A DNA stretch of 64,000 bases from Gordonia alkanivorans NBRC 16433 (GTDB lineage Bacteria > Actinomycetota > Actinomycetes > Mycobacteriales > Mycobacteriaceae). Both the position numbers and the translations under genes were made by a program. The number at the start of each line of letters is the position of its first letter. Within the stretch, counting starts at the first letter, position 1. Below, piece after piece: positions 39,133 to 47,037 of the stretch. Below the pieces are notes generated by a model that did not search any database, was not told the origin of the DNA, and worked only from the letters and a program-made list of their open reading frames with translations. The stretch covers positions 78,487 through 142,486 of the forward strand of contig NZ_BACI01000033.1 in the NCBI RefSeq assembly GCF_000225505.1, given 5' to 3'.

Positions 39133-40440
39133 GTGAGCGGGGTGAACCCGGGTCGTGGCACGGTCGTCGACCTCGCGTACGGCCGGCCCCGCATCTTCGA
39201 ACCCGCCACCGGCATCCGGGATCCCGGGATCGACCTGCGACCGCTCCTGGACGCCGTCGACCAGATGACGGTCGTGGCCGACGGCCGTCGGCGTCATCTG
39301 CGGCAGGCGTGGCAGATGGCCTTCGCCGACCTGGGGATCGCGGCCGACCCCGATCGCCCGCTCATCGTCGGGCACCCGAGCACCTGGGGACCGCGACGCG
39401 CGTCCTCGCTGGCCGATGTCGGCGGCGGGAGGGCGAGGGAGACACTGCTGACGTCTCTTCCGCGCGCGGTCCTCATCGCGCGCAGCCACGCCGACATCAC
39501 CGTGCAGCGCTGTGCCGTGGTGGAGACCACCCACATCCCGGAACCGCCCGCCGATCCTGCCCGTCCGCGGCCCGCGGCGTGGGACGTACAGATCGTGCGA
39601 CGCCACCCCGAGGGCTGGCTTCTCGAACGCTCCGGGCTGATCGAGCAGGGGGACCAGGAGGCCGACGGACTCGCGATCATCGACGACGCGGTCGAGGCCG
39701 TTTTCGTCGACGGCGACGACCCGGTCGAGGTGTCGGCGGCGATCGACCTGGTCGCCGCGCACGCGATCGCGGGCCGGGTCGTGCCGGTGGACCGCGACCT
39801 CGTCGTCCGTCTGGGCGGGCGGACCGGCGGTGCCGCGGACGACGCCGTGCCGGTGGCCGGCGATCCGGCGGAACCGGCGGCGGGCGTGTCGACGCGGCGC
39901 AGTCGCCGGGTGCTGGCCGGTGCGGCGGCCGCGGCGGTACTGGTCGTGGCCGGCGCATTCGCGGTCGGCTGGTGGCAGCGGGACGACCCGGCACCCGCGC
40001 ACTCCGAGGTCGCCGTCGGCCGCGCCACGCTGTCGGTTCCCGGGGACTGGCGGCAGAGCGGGCAGGACACGCCCAGCGACGCCACCGACGACCCGACCAC
40101 GAGGCGCGCGGTCTTCGTCTCCGAGGCCGACGGCGGGCGGATCATCGCGGTGCTGACCGAACTGCGGGACGGGTCGACCCCGCAATCGGTCGCGAGCAGC
40201 CTCCGCAACCGGATCGGGCAGCGGGGCGACGACGTCGTCACGGAGTTCTCCGCGGACACGCAGTACGCCGGACGCGATGTCATCAGCTATCGCGAGGCAC
40301 CTGCCTCGGGCAGCGCCATCCGCTGGTACGTCATCGTCGACGACGGTCTGCAGGTGTCCATCGGATGTCAGGCCGGGACGACCGCCGAGTCGGTCGACGA
40401 CGAGTGCGCGCGAGCCGTTCGCTCGGTACGGGTGGAGTGA
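39133..40440 (+). CDS. Type VII secretion-associated protein (Rv3446c-like)
   Basis: 435-aa ESX-4-associated protein of the Rv3446c family (TIGR03931 type, from memory). The N-terminal 250 residues look like an actin/Hsp70-like or pseudo-ATPase regulatory part (VVDLAYGRPRIFEPATG, PLIVGHPSTWGPRR). One transmembrane helix lies at about 257-276 (RVLAGAAAAAVLVVAGAFAV), then an extracytoplasmic domain with ATLSVPGDWRQSG and VSIGCQAGTTAESVDDECA, where two Cys may pair. It follows eccC by 27 bp and is surely cotranscribed. Start GTG 39133; GTG 39142 is possible. In M. tuberculosis esxU-esxT follow; here rplM follows after 178 bp. Confidence 0.85.
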   Translation: MSGVNPGRGTVVDLAYGRPRIFEPATGIRDPGIDLRPLLDAVDQMTVVADGRRRHLRQAWQMAFADLGIAADPDRPLIVGHPSTWGPRRASSLADVGGGRARETLLTSLPRAVLIARSHADITVQRCAVVETTHIPEPPADPARPRPAAWDVQIVRRHPEGWLLERSGLIEQGDQEADGLAIIDDAVEAVFVDGDDPVEVSAAIDLVAAHAIAGRVVPVDRDLVVRLGGRTGGAADDAVPVAGDPAEPAAGVSTRRSRRVLAGAAAAAVLVVAGAFAVGWWQRDDPAPAHSEVAVGRATLSVPGDWRQSGQDTPSDATDDPTTRRAVFVSEADGGRIIAVLTELRDGSTPQSVASSLRNRIGQRGDDVVTEFSADTQYAGRDVISYREAPASGSAIRWYVIVDDGLQVSIGCQAGTTAESVDDECARAVRSVRVE

Positions 40441-40618
40441 CCTGGGTGGGCGTTTTGACCCTGACCTGCACGGTCGCGTAACCTGGATCGCTGGTGCTCG
40501 GCGCCTGTCACACACGCGTGTGTACGGGCAGAAGAGGCCCGGGTCCCCACTGGTCGCCGGGAACAACCTCCGCCATGCGCCCGACCAGCACCCTAAAGAC
40601 AAGAGTTGAGGACCAACT
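40441..40618 (+). promoter_or_regulatory. rplM promoter and leader; expected esx genes absent
   Basis: This 178-bp stretch occupies the place of esxU-esxT but has no WXG100-type frame on either strand. TAACCT near 40479 fits a -10 element, giving a leader of roughly 130 bases for rplM-rpsI. Within it, ACACACGCGTGTGT (40510-40523) is a perfect 14-bp palindrome that can fold in RNA or bind a protein. Ribosomal-protein operons often have autoregulatory leaders; whether this is one is unknown. Confidence 0.45.
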
Positions 40619-41062
40619 GTGCCTACCTACACCCCGAAGGCCGGTGACATCACGCGTACGTGGCACGTCATCGACGCCACCGACGTGGTGCTCGGCCGGC
40701 TGGCCGTGCAGAGCGCGAACCTGCTCCGCGGCAAGCACAAGCCGACCTACGCCCCGCACATGGACGGTGGTGACTTCGTCATCATCATCAACGCGGAGAA
40801 GGTTGCGCTGACCAGCAACAAGGCCGAGCGCAAGCTGAACTACACCCACTCGGGGCATCCCGGTGGCCTGCAGTCCCGCACCACCGCTGAGCTGCTCGAG
40901 ACCTTCCCCGAGCGCGTCATCGAGAAGGCCATCAAGGGCATGCTGCCTTCGAACAAGCTCGGTCGCGCCATGGCCTCGAAGCTGAAGGTCTACGCAGGCC
41001 CGAATCATCCGCACGCGGCCCAGCGCCCCGTCCCCTTCGAGATCAAGCAGGTGGCCCAGTGA
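40619..41062 (+). CDS. rplM: 50S ribosomal protein L13
   Basis: Large-subunit protein L13. Recognised by [50 protein letters not shown] and [16 protein letters not shown]. 147 aa is standard. Start GTG 40619 behind GAGGA. The stop overlaps the rpsI GTG by four bases, so L13 and S9 are coupled as in most bacteria. Confidence 0.98.
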   Translation: MPTYTPKAGDITRTWHVIDATDVVLGRLAVQSANLLRGKHKPTYAPHMDGGDFVIIINAEKVALTSNKAERKLNYTHSGHPGGLQSRTTAELLETFPERVIEKAIKGMLPSNKLGRAMASKLKVYAGPNHPHAAQRPVPFEIKQVAQ

Positions 41063-41598
41063 CCAACGAGAACATCAACGAGGCCGTCGAGGCCGTCGAA
41101 GAAGCTGTCGAGGTCATCGAGGCCGTGGAGGCAGTGGAGGCCGTCGAGGCTGCAGCCGATGACTACGACGCCGCTCCGGCCGTCGAAGAGGCCCGCGAGC
41201 CGATCGTGATCGACCGCCCGATCCAGACCGTCGGCCGCCGCAAGGAAGCCGTCGTCCGCGTTCGCCTGATGCCGGGCACCGGTGAGTTCAAGCTCAACGG
41301 CCGCTCCTTGGAGGAGTACTTCCCCAACAAGGTGCACCAGCAGCTGATCAAGGCTCCGCTGGTTCTCGTCGAGCGCACCGAGTCGTTCGACATCTTCGCC
41401 AAGCTCGTCGGTGGCGGCCCCTCGGGCCAGGCCGGCGCGCTGCGTCTGGCCATCGCCCGTGCCCTCATCGAGGTCACCCCGGATGATCGTCCCGCCCTCA
41501 AGAAGGCCGGATTCCTCACCCGTGACCCGCGTGCGGTCGAGCGCAAGAAGTACGGCCTGAAGAAGGCCCGCAAGGCGTCGCAGTACTCCAAGCGCTGA
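41059..41598 (+). CDS. rpsI: 30S ribosomal protein S9 with acidic N-terminal extension
   Basis: Small-subunit protein S9; the conserved domain starts near residue 55 ([20 protein letters not shown]) and ends with the universal [14 protein letters not shown] tail that reaches the P-site tRNA. The total is 179 aa, about 28 longer than the 151-aa mycobacterial S9. The extra N-terminus (residues 5-50) is made of Glu-Ala-Val-type repeats, encoded by iterations of GAGGCCGTC at 41081-41155. Start GTG 41059 overlaps the rplM stop. The glmM TTG start follows within three bases. Confidence 0.97.
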   Translation: MTNENINEAVEAVEEAVEVIEAVEAVEAVEAAADDYDAAPAVEEAREPIVIDRPIQTVGRRKEAVVRVRLMPGTGEFKLNGRSLEEYFPNKVHQQLIKAPLVLVERTESFDIFAKLVGGGPSGQAGALRLAIARALIEVTPDDRPALKKAGFLTRDPRAVERKKYGLKKARKASQYSKR

Positions 41599-41600
41599 TC

Positions 41601-42980
41601 TTGGCACGCCTTTTCGGTACCGACGGCGTCCGAGGCCTGGCCAACGCCGAGCTCACTCCCGAGCTCGCGTTGCGCCTGGCCTCGGCCGCCGCGGTCGTTT
41701 TCTCAGACATTTCCACCGGCGCCGGGAGCGAAGCGAGCGGCCCGGATGATTCGGTTGCCACACGCCGTCCGCGTGCGGTGGTGGGTCGTGACCCGCGTGC
41801 TTCCGGCGAGATGCTGGAAGCCGCCGTGTGTGCGGGACTCGCCGCGACCGGCGTCGACGCCATCCGCGTCGGCACCGTGCCCACCCCGGCGGTCGCGTTC
41901 CTCACCGCGGACTACCGCGCCGACTTCGGCGTGATGATCTCCGCGTCGCACAATCCCATGCCGGACAACGGCATCAAGTTCTTCTCCGCCGGCGGGCACA
42001 AGCTCGACGACGAGATCGAGGACCGCATCGAAGCGGCGATGGACGACGATTTCGTCCGGCCCATCGGTGCCGCGGTCGGTCGCGTCCTCGATGCACCGGA
42101 CGCCGGGGACCGCTACCGCCGTCACCTGGCGCAGGCCATCGACGAGCGTCTCGACGGTCTGACGGTGGTCGTCGACTGCGCACACGGTGCCGCGTCGCAA
42201 CTCGCGCCGCTGGCCTACGCCGACGCAGGTGCCAACGTCATCACGATCCACGCCGATCCCGACGGTCTGAACATCAACGCCGACTGCGGTTCGACCCACA
42301 TGGACAAGCTGCAGGCGGCCGTCCTCGAGCACGGCGCCGATCTCGGTCTCGCGCACGACGGCGACGCCGACCGTTGTCTGGCAGTGGATTCCACCGGTCA
42401 GATCGTCGACGGCGACGCCATCATGGCGATCCTGGCGACGTCGCTCGCCGACAAGGGGCGTCTGCACGAGAACGTCCTCGTCGCCACCGTGATGAGCAAC
42501 CTCGGTCTGCACATCGCGATGCGCGAGGCGGGGATCACGGTGCGCACGACCGCTGTCGGCGACCGCTATGTGGTCGAGGAACTGCGTCGTGGCGGGTATT
42601 CCCTCGGTGGCGAGCAGTCCGGCCACATCGTGGTCCCGGGTTCGGGAACCACCGGTGACGGCATCCTCACCGGCCTGATGATCATGGCCCGCATGGCGGC
42701 CACGTCGTCGCGTCTGGCCGACCTCGCCGGCATCGTGACGGTGCTGCCGCAGGAGCTCATCAACGTCCGCGTCGCCGACAAGCATGCGGTCGCGGAGTCG
42801 CAGACGGTCAAGCAGGCGGTGGTCGACGCCGAGGCCGAACTGGGAGACTCCGGTCGGGTTCTGTTGCGTCCCTCGGGAACCGAGCAACTTGTTCGCGTCA
42901 TGGTGGAGGCCGGCACGGCGGAGCAGGCGGGCGCGGTCGCCCGTGGCCTCGCCGACGTCGTCGCGGCTGCCGGCGCATGA
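41601..42980 (+). CDS. glmM: Phosphoglucosamine mutase with repeat-derived insertion
   Basis: Converts glucosamine 6-phosphate to glucosamine 1-phosphate for UDP-GlcNAc and cell-wall synthesis, the step after GlmS (60.9 kb). Starts [20 protein letters not shown]; phosphoserine Ser116 lies in [13 protein letters not shown], metal loop in [14 protein letters not shown], sugar loop in GGEQSGHIV, phosphate loop in [12 protein letters not shown]. The segment about residues 36-54 (around [13 protein letters not shown]) has no counterpart I know in other GlmM and coincides with a copy of the dispersed GGGAGCGAAGCGAGCGG repeat. Start TTG 41601, two bases after the rpsI stop, likely by coupling. 459 aa. 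Confidence 0.96.
   Translation: MARLFGTDGVRGLANAELTPELALRLASAAAVVFSDISTGAGSEASGPDDSVATRRPRAVVGRDPRASGEMLEAAVCAGLAATGVDAIRVGTVPTPAVAFLTADYRADFGVMISASHNPMPDNGIKFFSAGGHKLDDEIEDRIEAAMDDDFVRPIGAAVGRVLDAPDAGDRYRRHLAQAIDERLDGLTVVVDCAHGAASQLAPLAYADAGANVITIHADPDGLNINADCGSTHMDKLQAAVLEHGADLGLAHDGDADRCLAVDSTGQIVDGDAIMAILATSLADKGRLHENVLVATVMSNLGLHIAMREAGITVRTTAVGDRYVVEELRRGGYSLGGEQSGHIVVPGSGTTGDGILTGLMIMARMAATSSRLADLAGIVTVLPQELINVRVADKHAVAESQTVKQAVVDAEAELGDSGRVLLRPSGTEQLVRVMVEAGTAEQAGAVARGLADVVAAAGA
41724..41740. repeat. Dispersed repeat copy inside glmM
   Basis: GGGAGCGAAGCGAGCGG differs by one base from the core of the array after phoH2 (16472-16488). It is translated in frame within glmM, in a surface-like Gly/Ser segment before the [11 protein letters not shown] motif. 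Confidence 0.7.
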
Positions 42981-43690
42981 CCCCGGGTGAGACGAACACG
43001 GCGCGGGCGGTCCTCTTCGACTTCTCCGGCACCCTGTTCCGCTTCGAGGCGCGCGACGACTGGTTCGTCGATCTCCTCGACGACGCCGGTGAGTCGTTCA
43101 CCCCGGAACGCCAGGCAGACATCATCCGCCGGATGGTTGCGCCGGTCGGCCTGCCCGAAGGTGTCGAGGGCGACGACCGAACTGCCTGGGAGCGAAGGGA
43201 TCTCGACCCGGAACTGCATCGGGTCGGGTATCTTGCCCTGCTGCGTACGGTCGGCTTGAGCAATGCCGGTCACGCCAACGCGCTCTACGACCGGGTCCTC
43301 GACCCGGACTCGTGGGTGCCCTTCGCCGACACCGTCGAGGTGCTGACGCGCCTGGCCGGCGCCGGGATCCCGATCGGCATCGTCAGCAACATCGCCTTCG
43401 ATCTGCGCAAAGTCCTTGCGCTGCACGGCATCGACCACCTCGTCGACGCCTACGCGCTCTCCTATGAGGTCGGCGCGATCAAACCCGACCCGCGCATCTT
43501 CCGCGCCGCACTCGACCCGATCGGTGTGCCGGCCGGCGACGTGCTGATGGTCGGGGACAGCGACAAGGCCGACGGCGGTGCCCGTACGCTCGGATGTTCC
43601 TTCGCGTTGGTGCACGACGTGCCGTCGGCCGATCGCCCGACCGCGCTGCTCGATGCCGTGACGGCTCACGGCATCGAACTGCGCGCCTGA
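42977..43690 (+). CDS. HAD-superfamily hydrolase
   Basis: Haloacid dehalogenase-like phosphatase, 237 aa. Motif I is present but altered: [19 protein letters not shown] has Asp-Phe-Ser where DxD is usual, so the second Asp (general acid) is replaced by Ser. Motif II Ser is in [12 protein letters not shown], motif III Lys in [15 protein letters not shown], motif IV in [12 protein letters not shown]. Loss of the second Asp is seen in dehalogenase-type and non-phosphatase members. It overlaps glmM by four bases (ATGA) and ends nine bp from the convergent SDR gene, which marks the left boundary of the accessory island. Confidence 0.9.
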   Translation: MTPGETNTARAVLFDFSGTLFRFEARDDWFVDLLDDAGESFTPERQADIIRRMVAPVGLPEGVEGDDRTAWERRDLDPELHRVGYLALLRTVGLSNAGHANALYDRVLDPDSWVPFADTVEVLTRLAGAGIPIGIVSNIAFDLRKVLALHGIDHLVDAYALSYEVGAIKPDPRIFRAALDPIGVPAGDVLMVGDSDKADGGARTLGCSFALVHDVPSADRPTALLDAVTAHGIELRA

Positions 43691-43699
43691 GATCTCCTC

Positions 43700-44452
43700 T
43701 CAGAAGTTCCCCTTGGCGGCCCAGCCGCCGTCGACCGGGTAGATCTCGCCGGTCAGGAAGTCGCCCTCACGCATGAGGTAGGCGACCATCGACGCGATCT
43801 CCGACGGACGGCCGAGCCGACGCACGATGTGGGCGTTGGCATTCGCCTGCCGCATCTCCTCGGTGATGTCGGCCAGGATCGGGGTGTCGATGGTGCCCGG
43901 CGCAATGGCGTTGATCAGGATGTTCTGCGGTCCGTACTCGTAGGCCGCCTGCTTGGTGAGACCCACGACGCCGCCCTTGGCCGCCGAGTACGACGCCAGG
44001 TTCGGCAGACCCCGCAGCGCGGCCATCGACGAGATGTTCACGATGCGGCCGCCGCCGCCCGCGATCATGCCCGGGATGACCGCCCGCATGCCGAGCCACA
44101 CACCCTTGAGGTCGGTGCCGACGACGTGATCCCACGCTTCCTCGGTGAGGCCGACGACGGTGTCCTCGCTGATCATGTTGACGACGCCGGCGACGTTGGC
44201 CAGGCAGTCGATCGACCCGCGGGAGGCGGTGATCTGCTCCACGGCGGCCGACCAGTCATCGGCTACGCGGACGTCAAGACGAATCGCTTCTGCGGAGCCG
44301 CCCGCTTCGGCGATCTCCTTGAGGGTGACCTCACAGTCCTGGATGTCGGCGGCGACGACGTGGGCGCCGTCGGCTGCGAGGCGGATGGCGGTGGCCTGAC
44401 CGATGCCCTGTGCCGCGCCGGTGACGATCGCGGTTTTTCCGTTGAGAGACAT
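43700..44452 (-). CDS. Short-chain dehydrogenase/reductase (island gene 13)
   Basis: Classical SDR, 250 aa, NAD(P)-dependent. Cofactor motif TGAAQGIGQA (about 12-21), NAG-type NVAGVVN, catalytic Ser in NISSMAALRG, Tyr and Lys in YSAAKGG, and PGTIDTP. Asp38 after the second strand (VVAADIQDCE) suggests NAD preference. It is the last gene of the minus-strand island, downstream of the acyl-CoA dehydrogenase gene, so a 3-hydroxyacyl-CoA or 4-oxoacyl-CoA/alcohol step in the same pathway is a reasonable inference. Start ATG 44452; the open frame to 44518 lacks support. Confidence 0.92.
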   Translation of the reverse strand: MSLNGKTAIVTGAAQGIGQATAIRLAADGAHVVAADIQDCEVTLKEIAEAGGSAEAIRLDVRVADDWSAAVEQITASRGSIDCLANVAGVVNMISEDTVVGLTEEAWDHVVGTDLKGVWLGMRAVIPGMIAGGGGRIVNISSMAALRGLPNLASYSAAKGGVVGLTKQAAYEYGPQNILINAIAPGTIDTPILADITEEMRQANANAHIVRRLGRPSEIASMVAYLMREGDFLTGEIYPVDGGWAAKGNF

Positions 44453-44501
44453 GTGTGTTCGCTTTCTGGTGAGGGGACGGGACGGGTGAATGCGGCTGGT
44501 G

Positions 44502-45788
44502 TCAGGGCTGCTCGGCAAGGAGGTCGGCGAACCGACGCTGTGCGGCCGCGCGGCGGGTGGGGATGTGCTCGGTGGGGCGGTCGTCGGCCGGCCGCGAGTA
44601 CCCCTTCAGATACTGGCGGGCGACGCTGTCGCGGTGGACCTCGTCGGGGCCGTCGTAGAGGCGGGCGGCGCGGGCGGCCCGGTACATCGACTCCAGCGGC
44701 AGGTCCGCGCTGTACCCGAGTGAGCCGTGCACCTGGAGCGCGCGGTCGATGACGTCGTGCAGGATCTTGGCGCCGAAGAACTTGATGAGCGCGATGTCCT
44801 TGCGGGCGGCCGCCGTGCCCTCCTCGTCGATGCGCCAGGCCGCGTGCAGAGTCATGAGTCGCAGGGCCTGGATCTCGGCCGCGGAGTCGGCGATGAAGTT
44901 GCGGACCGTCTGCTTGTCGGCGAGGACCGATCCGTGGGCGTACCGGTAGGTGGCGCGTTCGCACATCATGTCGAAGGCGCGGCTCGCCTGGCCGATCCAG
45001 CGCATGCAGTGGTGAATTCGGCCGGGGCCCAGGCGCTTCTGCGCGATCAGGAAGCCGTCGCCCCGGTTGCCCAGCAGTGCCGAGTCGTCGACCCGGACAT
45101 CGCGCAACACGACCTCGCAGTGCGAGCCGTAGGTGTACGGGCGCGGGCGGGGGTTCTCGACCGAACCGATGTCGCGGACCACGTCGAGACCCGGGGCGTC
45201 GATGGGGATGATGAACTGCGATGTGCGACGGTGGCGTTCGGCGTCGGGATCGGTGACAGCGACGACGATCATGAAGTCGGCGGTGGCCGCGTTGCTGATG
45301 AACCACTTGTGGCCGTTGAGAACCCACTCGTCCCCGTCCCGGACCGCGGTGGTCGTGAGGTTGGTGGGATCGGCGCCGGCGTTGTCGGGTTCGGTCAGCG
45401 CGAACGACGAGTAGTACTCGCCGGCGAGCAGCGGCTCGAGCCACCGCTTCCTCTGCTCGTCGGTGCCGACCGCGGCGAGGATCTCGCAGTTTCCGGAATC
45501 CGGTGCCTGGCAACCGAACACGAGCGGTCCGTACGGGGTGGAACCCAGGATCTCCTGCATCAGGCCGAGCTTCACCTGGCCGTATCCCTGTCCGCCGAGT
45601 TCGGGATCGAGGTGGGCGGCCCACAGGTCGTTGGCCTTGACCTCTTCCTGCAGCGGGGCGATCGCCTTGCGCAGCTGGTCCCAGTCGAGGTCGAGGGTCT
45701 CGAGCGGGAAGACCTCGGTGCGGACGAAGTCCTTCATCCAGTCGAGCTTCTTCTGGAAGTCGGGTTCCGTGGAGAAATCCCAGGCCAT
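44502..45788 (-). CDS. Acyl-CoA dehydrogenase (ACAD10/11-type, island gene 12)
   Basis: FAD enzyme of the acyl-CoA dehydrogenase family, 428 aa. Marks: LDPELGGQGYGQVK, SFALTEPDNAGADPT (FAD/substrate), LNGHKWFISNAATADF, LALKIL-type helices replaced by FFGAKILHDVIDRALQVHG, and the C-terminal LYDGPDEVHRDSVARQYL with the likely catalytic acidic residue. The closest style is the ACAD11/FadE group. It lies beside an APH-type kinase gene, as in the fused human ACAD10/ACAD11 and bacterial LvaA/LvaC pairs that handle 4-hydroxyacyl-CoA through a phospho-intermediate. That role is inferred from pairing. Confidence 0.93.
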   Translation of the reverse strand: MAWDFSTEPDFQKKLDWMKDFVRTEVFPLETLDLDWDQLRKAIAPLQEEVKANDLWAAHLDPELGGQGYGQVKLGLMQEILGSTPYGPLVFGCQAPDSGNCEILAAVGTDEQRKRWLEPLLAGEYYSSFALTEPDNAGADPTNLTTTAVRDGDEWVLNGHKWFISNAATADFMIVVAVTDPDAERHRRTSQFIIPIDAPGLDVVRDIGSVENPRPRPYTYGSHCEVVLRDVRVDDSALLGNRGDGFLIAQKRLGPGRIHHCMRWIGQASRAFDMMCERATYRYAHGSVLADKQTVRNFIADSAAEIQALRLMTLHAAWRIDEEGTAAARKDIALIKFFGAKILHDVIDRALQVHGSLGYSADLPLESMYRAARAARLYDGPDEVHRDSVARQYLKGYSRPADDRPTEHIPTRRAAAQRRFADLLAEQP

Positions 45789-45859
45789 GGTGGTGTGCTC
45801 CGTTTCTGTGGGGGTCTGACGAGAAGGGGATCGTGGTCCGATCCGGGGGAGGGGCTGTG

Positions 45860-46951
45860 TCAGGAGCCGGCGATGATCTCGCGGGCGCGCACGAAGAGGC
45901 CGTCGGCGTAGCGATGCAGTCGCTCGCCGACCTTGCGGGGTGCCTTGCCGTCGCAGGAGCGGGCATAGGTGCCCTCGAGGATGATGCCGAGCTTGAAACT
46001 CGCGAGAACGGTGTACCAGTCGAGCGCGTCGAGGTTCCTCTCGGAGCGCTCGGCATAGCGGGCGATGACCGCGGATCGGTTCGGTAGATCGCCGGCCTGG
46101 CCGAGCGCGCTCTCGTAGAGGTCCGGCTGCCGCGGGTCATCGGGCCAGATGGCCAGCAGCACACCGAGATCGAGCAGTGGGTCGCCGACCGTCGCCATCT
46201 CCCAGTCGACGATGGCCGCGACGTCGGGGGTGCGGTGATCGTAGAGGACGTTGGCCACGTGGTAGTCGCCGTGCAGCAGACCGGGCCGGAAATCAGCGGG
46301 GCGGTGGTCGTCGAGCCAGCCGGCGATCCGGTCGAGGTCGGGGAACGTCCCGCCCGGGTATCCCGGTGTGGCGGCGTACCGTTCGTGTTCGGCGAGCCAC
46401 CGCGGCACCTGCCGTTCGAGGAAGCCGTCCGGTTTGCCGAAGTCGTCGAGGCCGATGGCGGAGTGGTCGACGGCCGCCAGCCCGGCGAGCGCGTCGACGA
46501 GGGCGTAACCCATCGCCTCGCGTCCCTCGGCGGTCGCGGCGTAGGCGGCCGGCAGGCTGTCGGCCGCGTTGAACCCCTGCACGGGCTCCATCAGGAAGAA
46601 GGTGGCCCCCAGAACGTCGGTGTCGGTGGTGCCGGCGACGAACCGGGGGTGTGCGACGTCGGTGGAGCTCAGCGCGGACAGCAGCGTCATCTCGCGTGCG
46701 ATCGCGGCGTTCGATTGCGGGCGCAGGTGTCGGGGACCGCGCCGGAGCACGTAGTCCCGTCCGCCGCGGCTGACGATCACCATGATGTTCTGGGTGCCGC
46801 CGTGCAGCGGCCGGAGGTCGATGCCGTCCCCACCGGGCAGGCCCTCGTCGTCCATCCACACCGCGAGTGCCGCGGTGTCCACCGGGATCTCCTCGGTGTC
46901 GACCCGGATCTGATCGGGGGCGGGGCGGTCGGGGATCGTGCTGCGGGCCAT
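45860..46951 (-). CDS. APH-type phosphotransferase (ACAD10 kinase-like, island gene 11)
   Basis: Aminoglycoside-phosphotransferase-fold small-molecule kinase, 363 aa. N-lobe LHGGTQNIMVIVSRGG with VLRRGPR, catalytic loop LLHGDYHVANVLYD (Asp-Tyr-His-x-x-Asn), metal motif AIVDWEMATVGDPLLDLG. It is not an antibiotic-resistance type: the sequence resembles the kinase domain of ACAD10/11 and LvaA, which phosphorylate the hydroxyl of 4-hydroxyacyl-CoA. The next gene downstream is an acyl-CoA dehydrogenase, making the two-component equivalent. Start ATG 46951. A long hairpin separates it from the PucR-type gene upstream, so it probably has a separate promoter. Confidence 0.9.
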   Translation of the reverse strand: MARSTIPDRPAPDQIRVDTEEIPVDTAALAVWMDDEGLPGGDGIDLRPLHGGTQNIMVIVSRGGRDYVLRRGPRHLRPQSNAAIAREMTLLSALSSTDVAHPRFVAGTTDTDVLGATFFLMEPVQGFNAADSLPAAYAATAEGREAMGYALVDALAGLAAVDHSAIGLDDFGKPDGFLERQVPRWLAEHERYAATPGYPGGTFPDLDRIAGWLDDHRPADFRPGLLHGDYHVANVLYDHRTPDVAAIVDWEMATVGDPLLDLGVLLAIWPDDPRQPDLYESALGQAGDLPNRSAVIARYAERSERNLDALDWYTVLASFKLGIILEGTYARSCDGKAPRKVGERLHRYADGLFVRAREIIAGS

Positions 46952-46993
46952 GAGATGAACCTATGGCGTGTCCGCCCCGGGGAGAACCGTCGT

Positions 46994-47037
46994 CCTGCGA
47001 GCCCGTTGGAGGAATCTCCAATGGGTGTCGTCGCAGG
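46994..47037 (-). terminator. Two-step hairpin directly after the PucR-type gene
   Basis: Outer arms CCTGCGA (46994-47000) and TCGCAGG (47031-47037); inner arms CCCGTTGGAG (47002-47011) and CTCCAATGGG (47016-47025) with one wobble, loop GAAT. It abuts the stop codon of the regulator gene (47038-47040). A strong structure that should end that transcript before the APH-type gene. Confidence 0.65.

Noticed and set aside
45860..46951. Aminoglycoside resistance gene
   Set aside because: The APH fold is present, but the pairing with an ACAD gene and similarity to ACAD10/LvaA kinases point to acyl metabolism.
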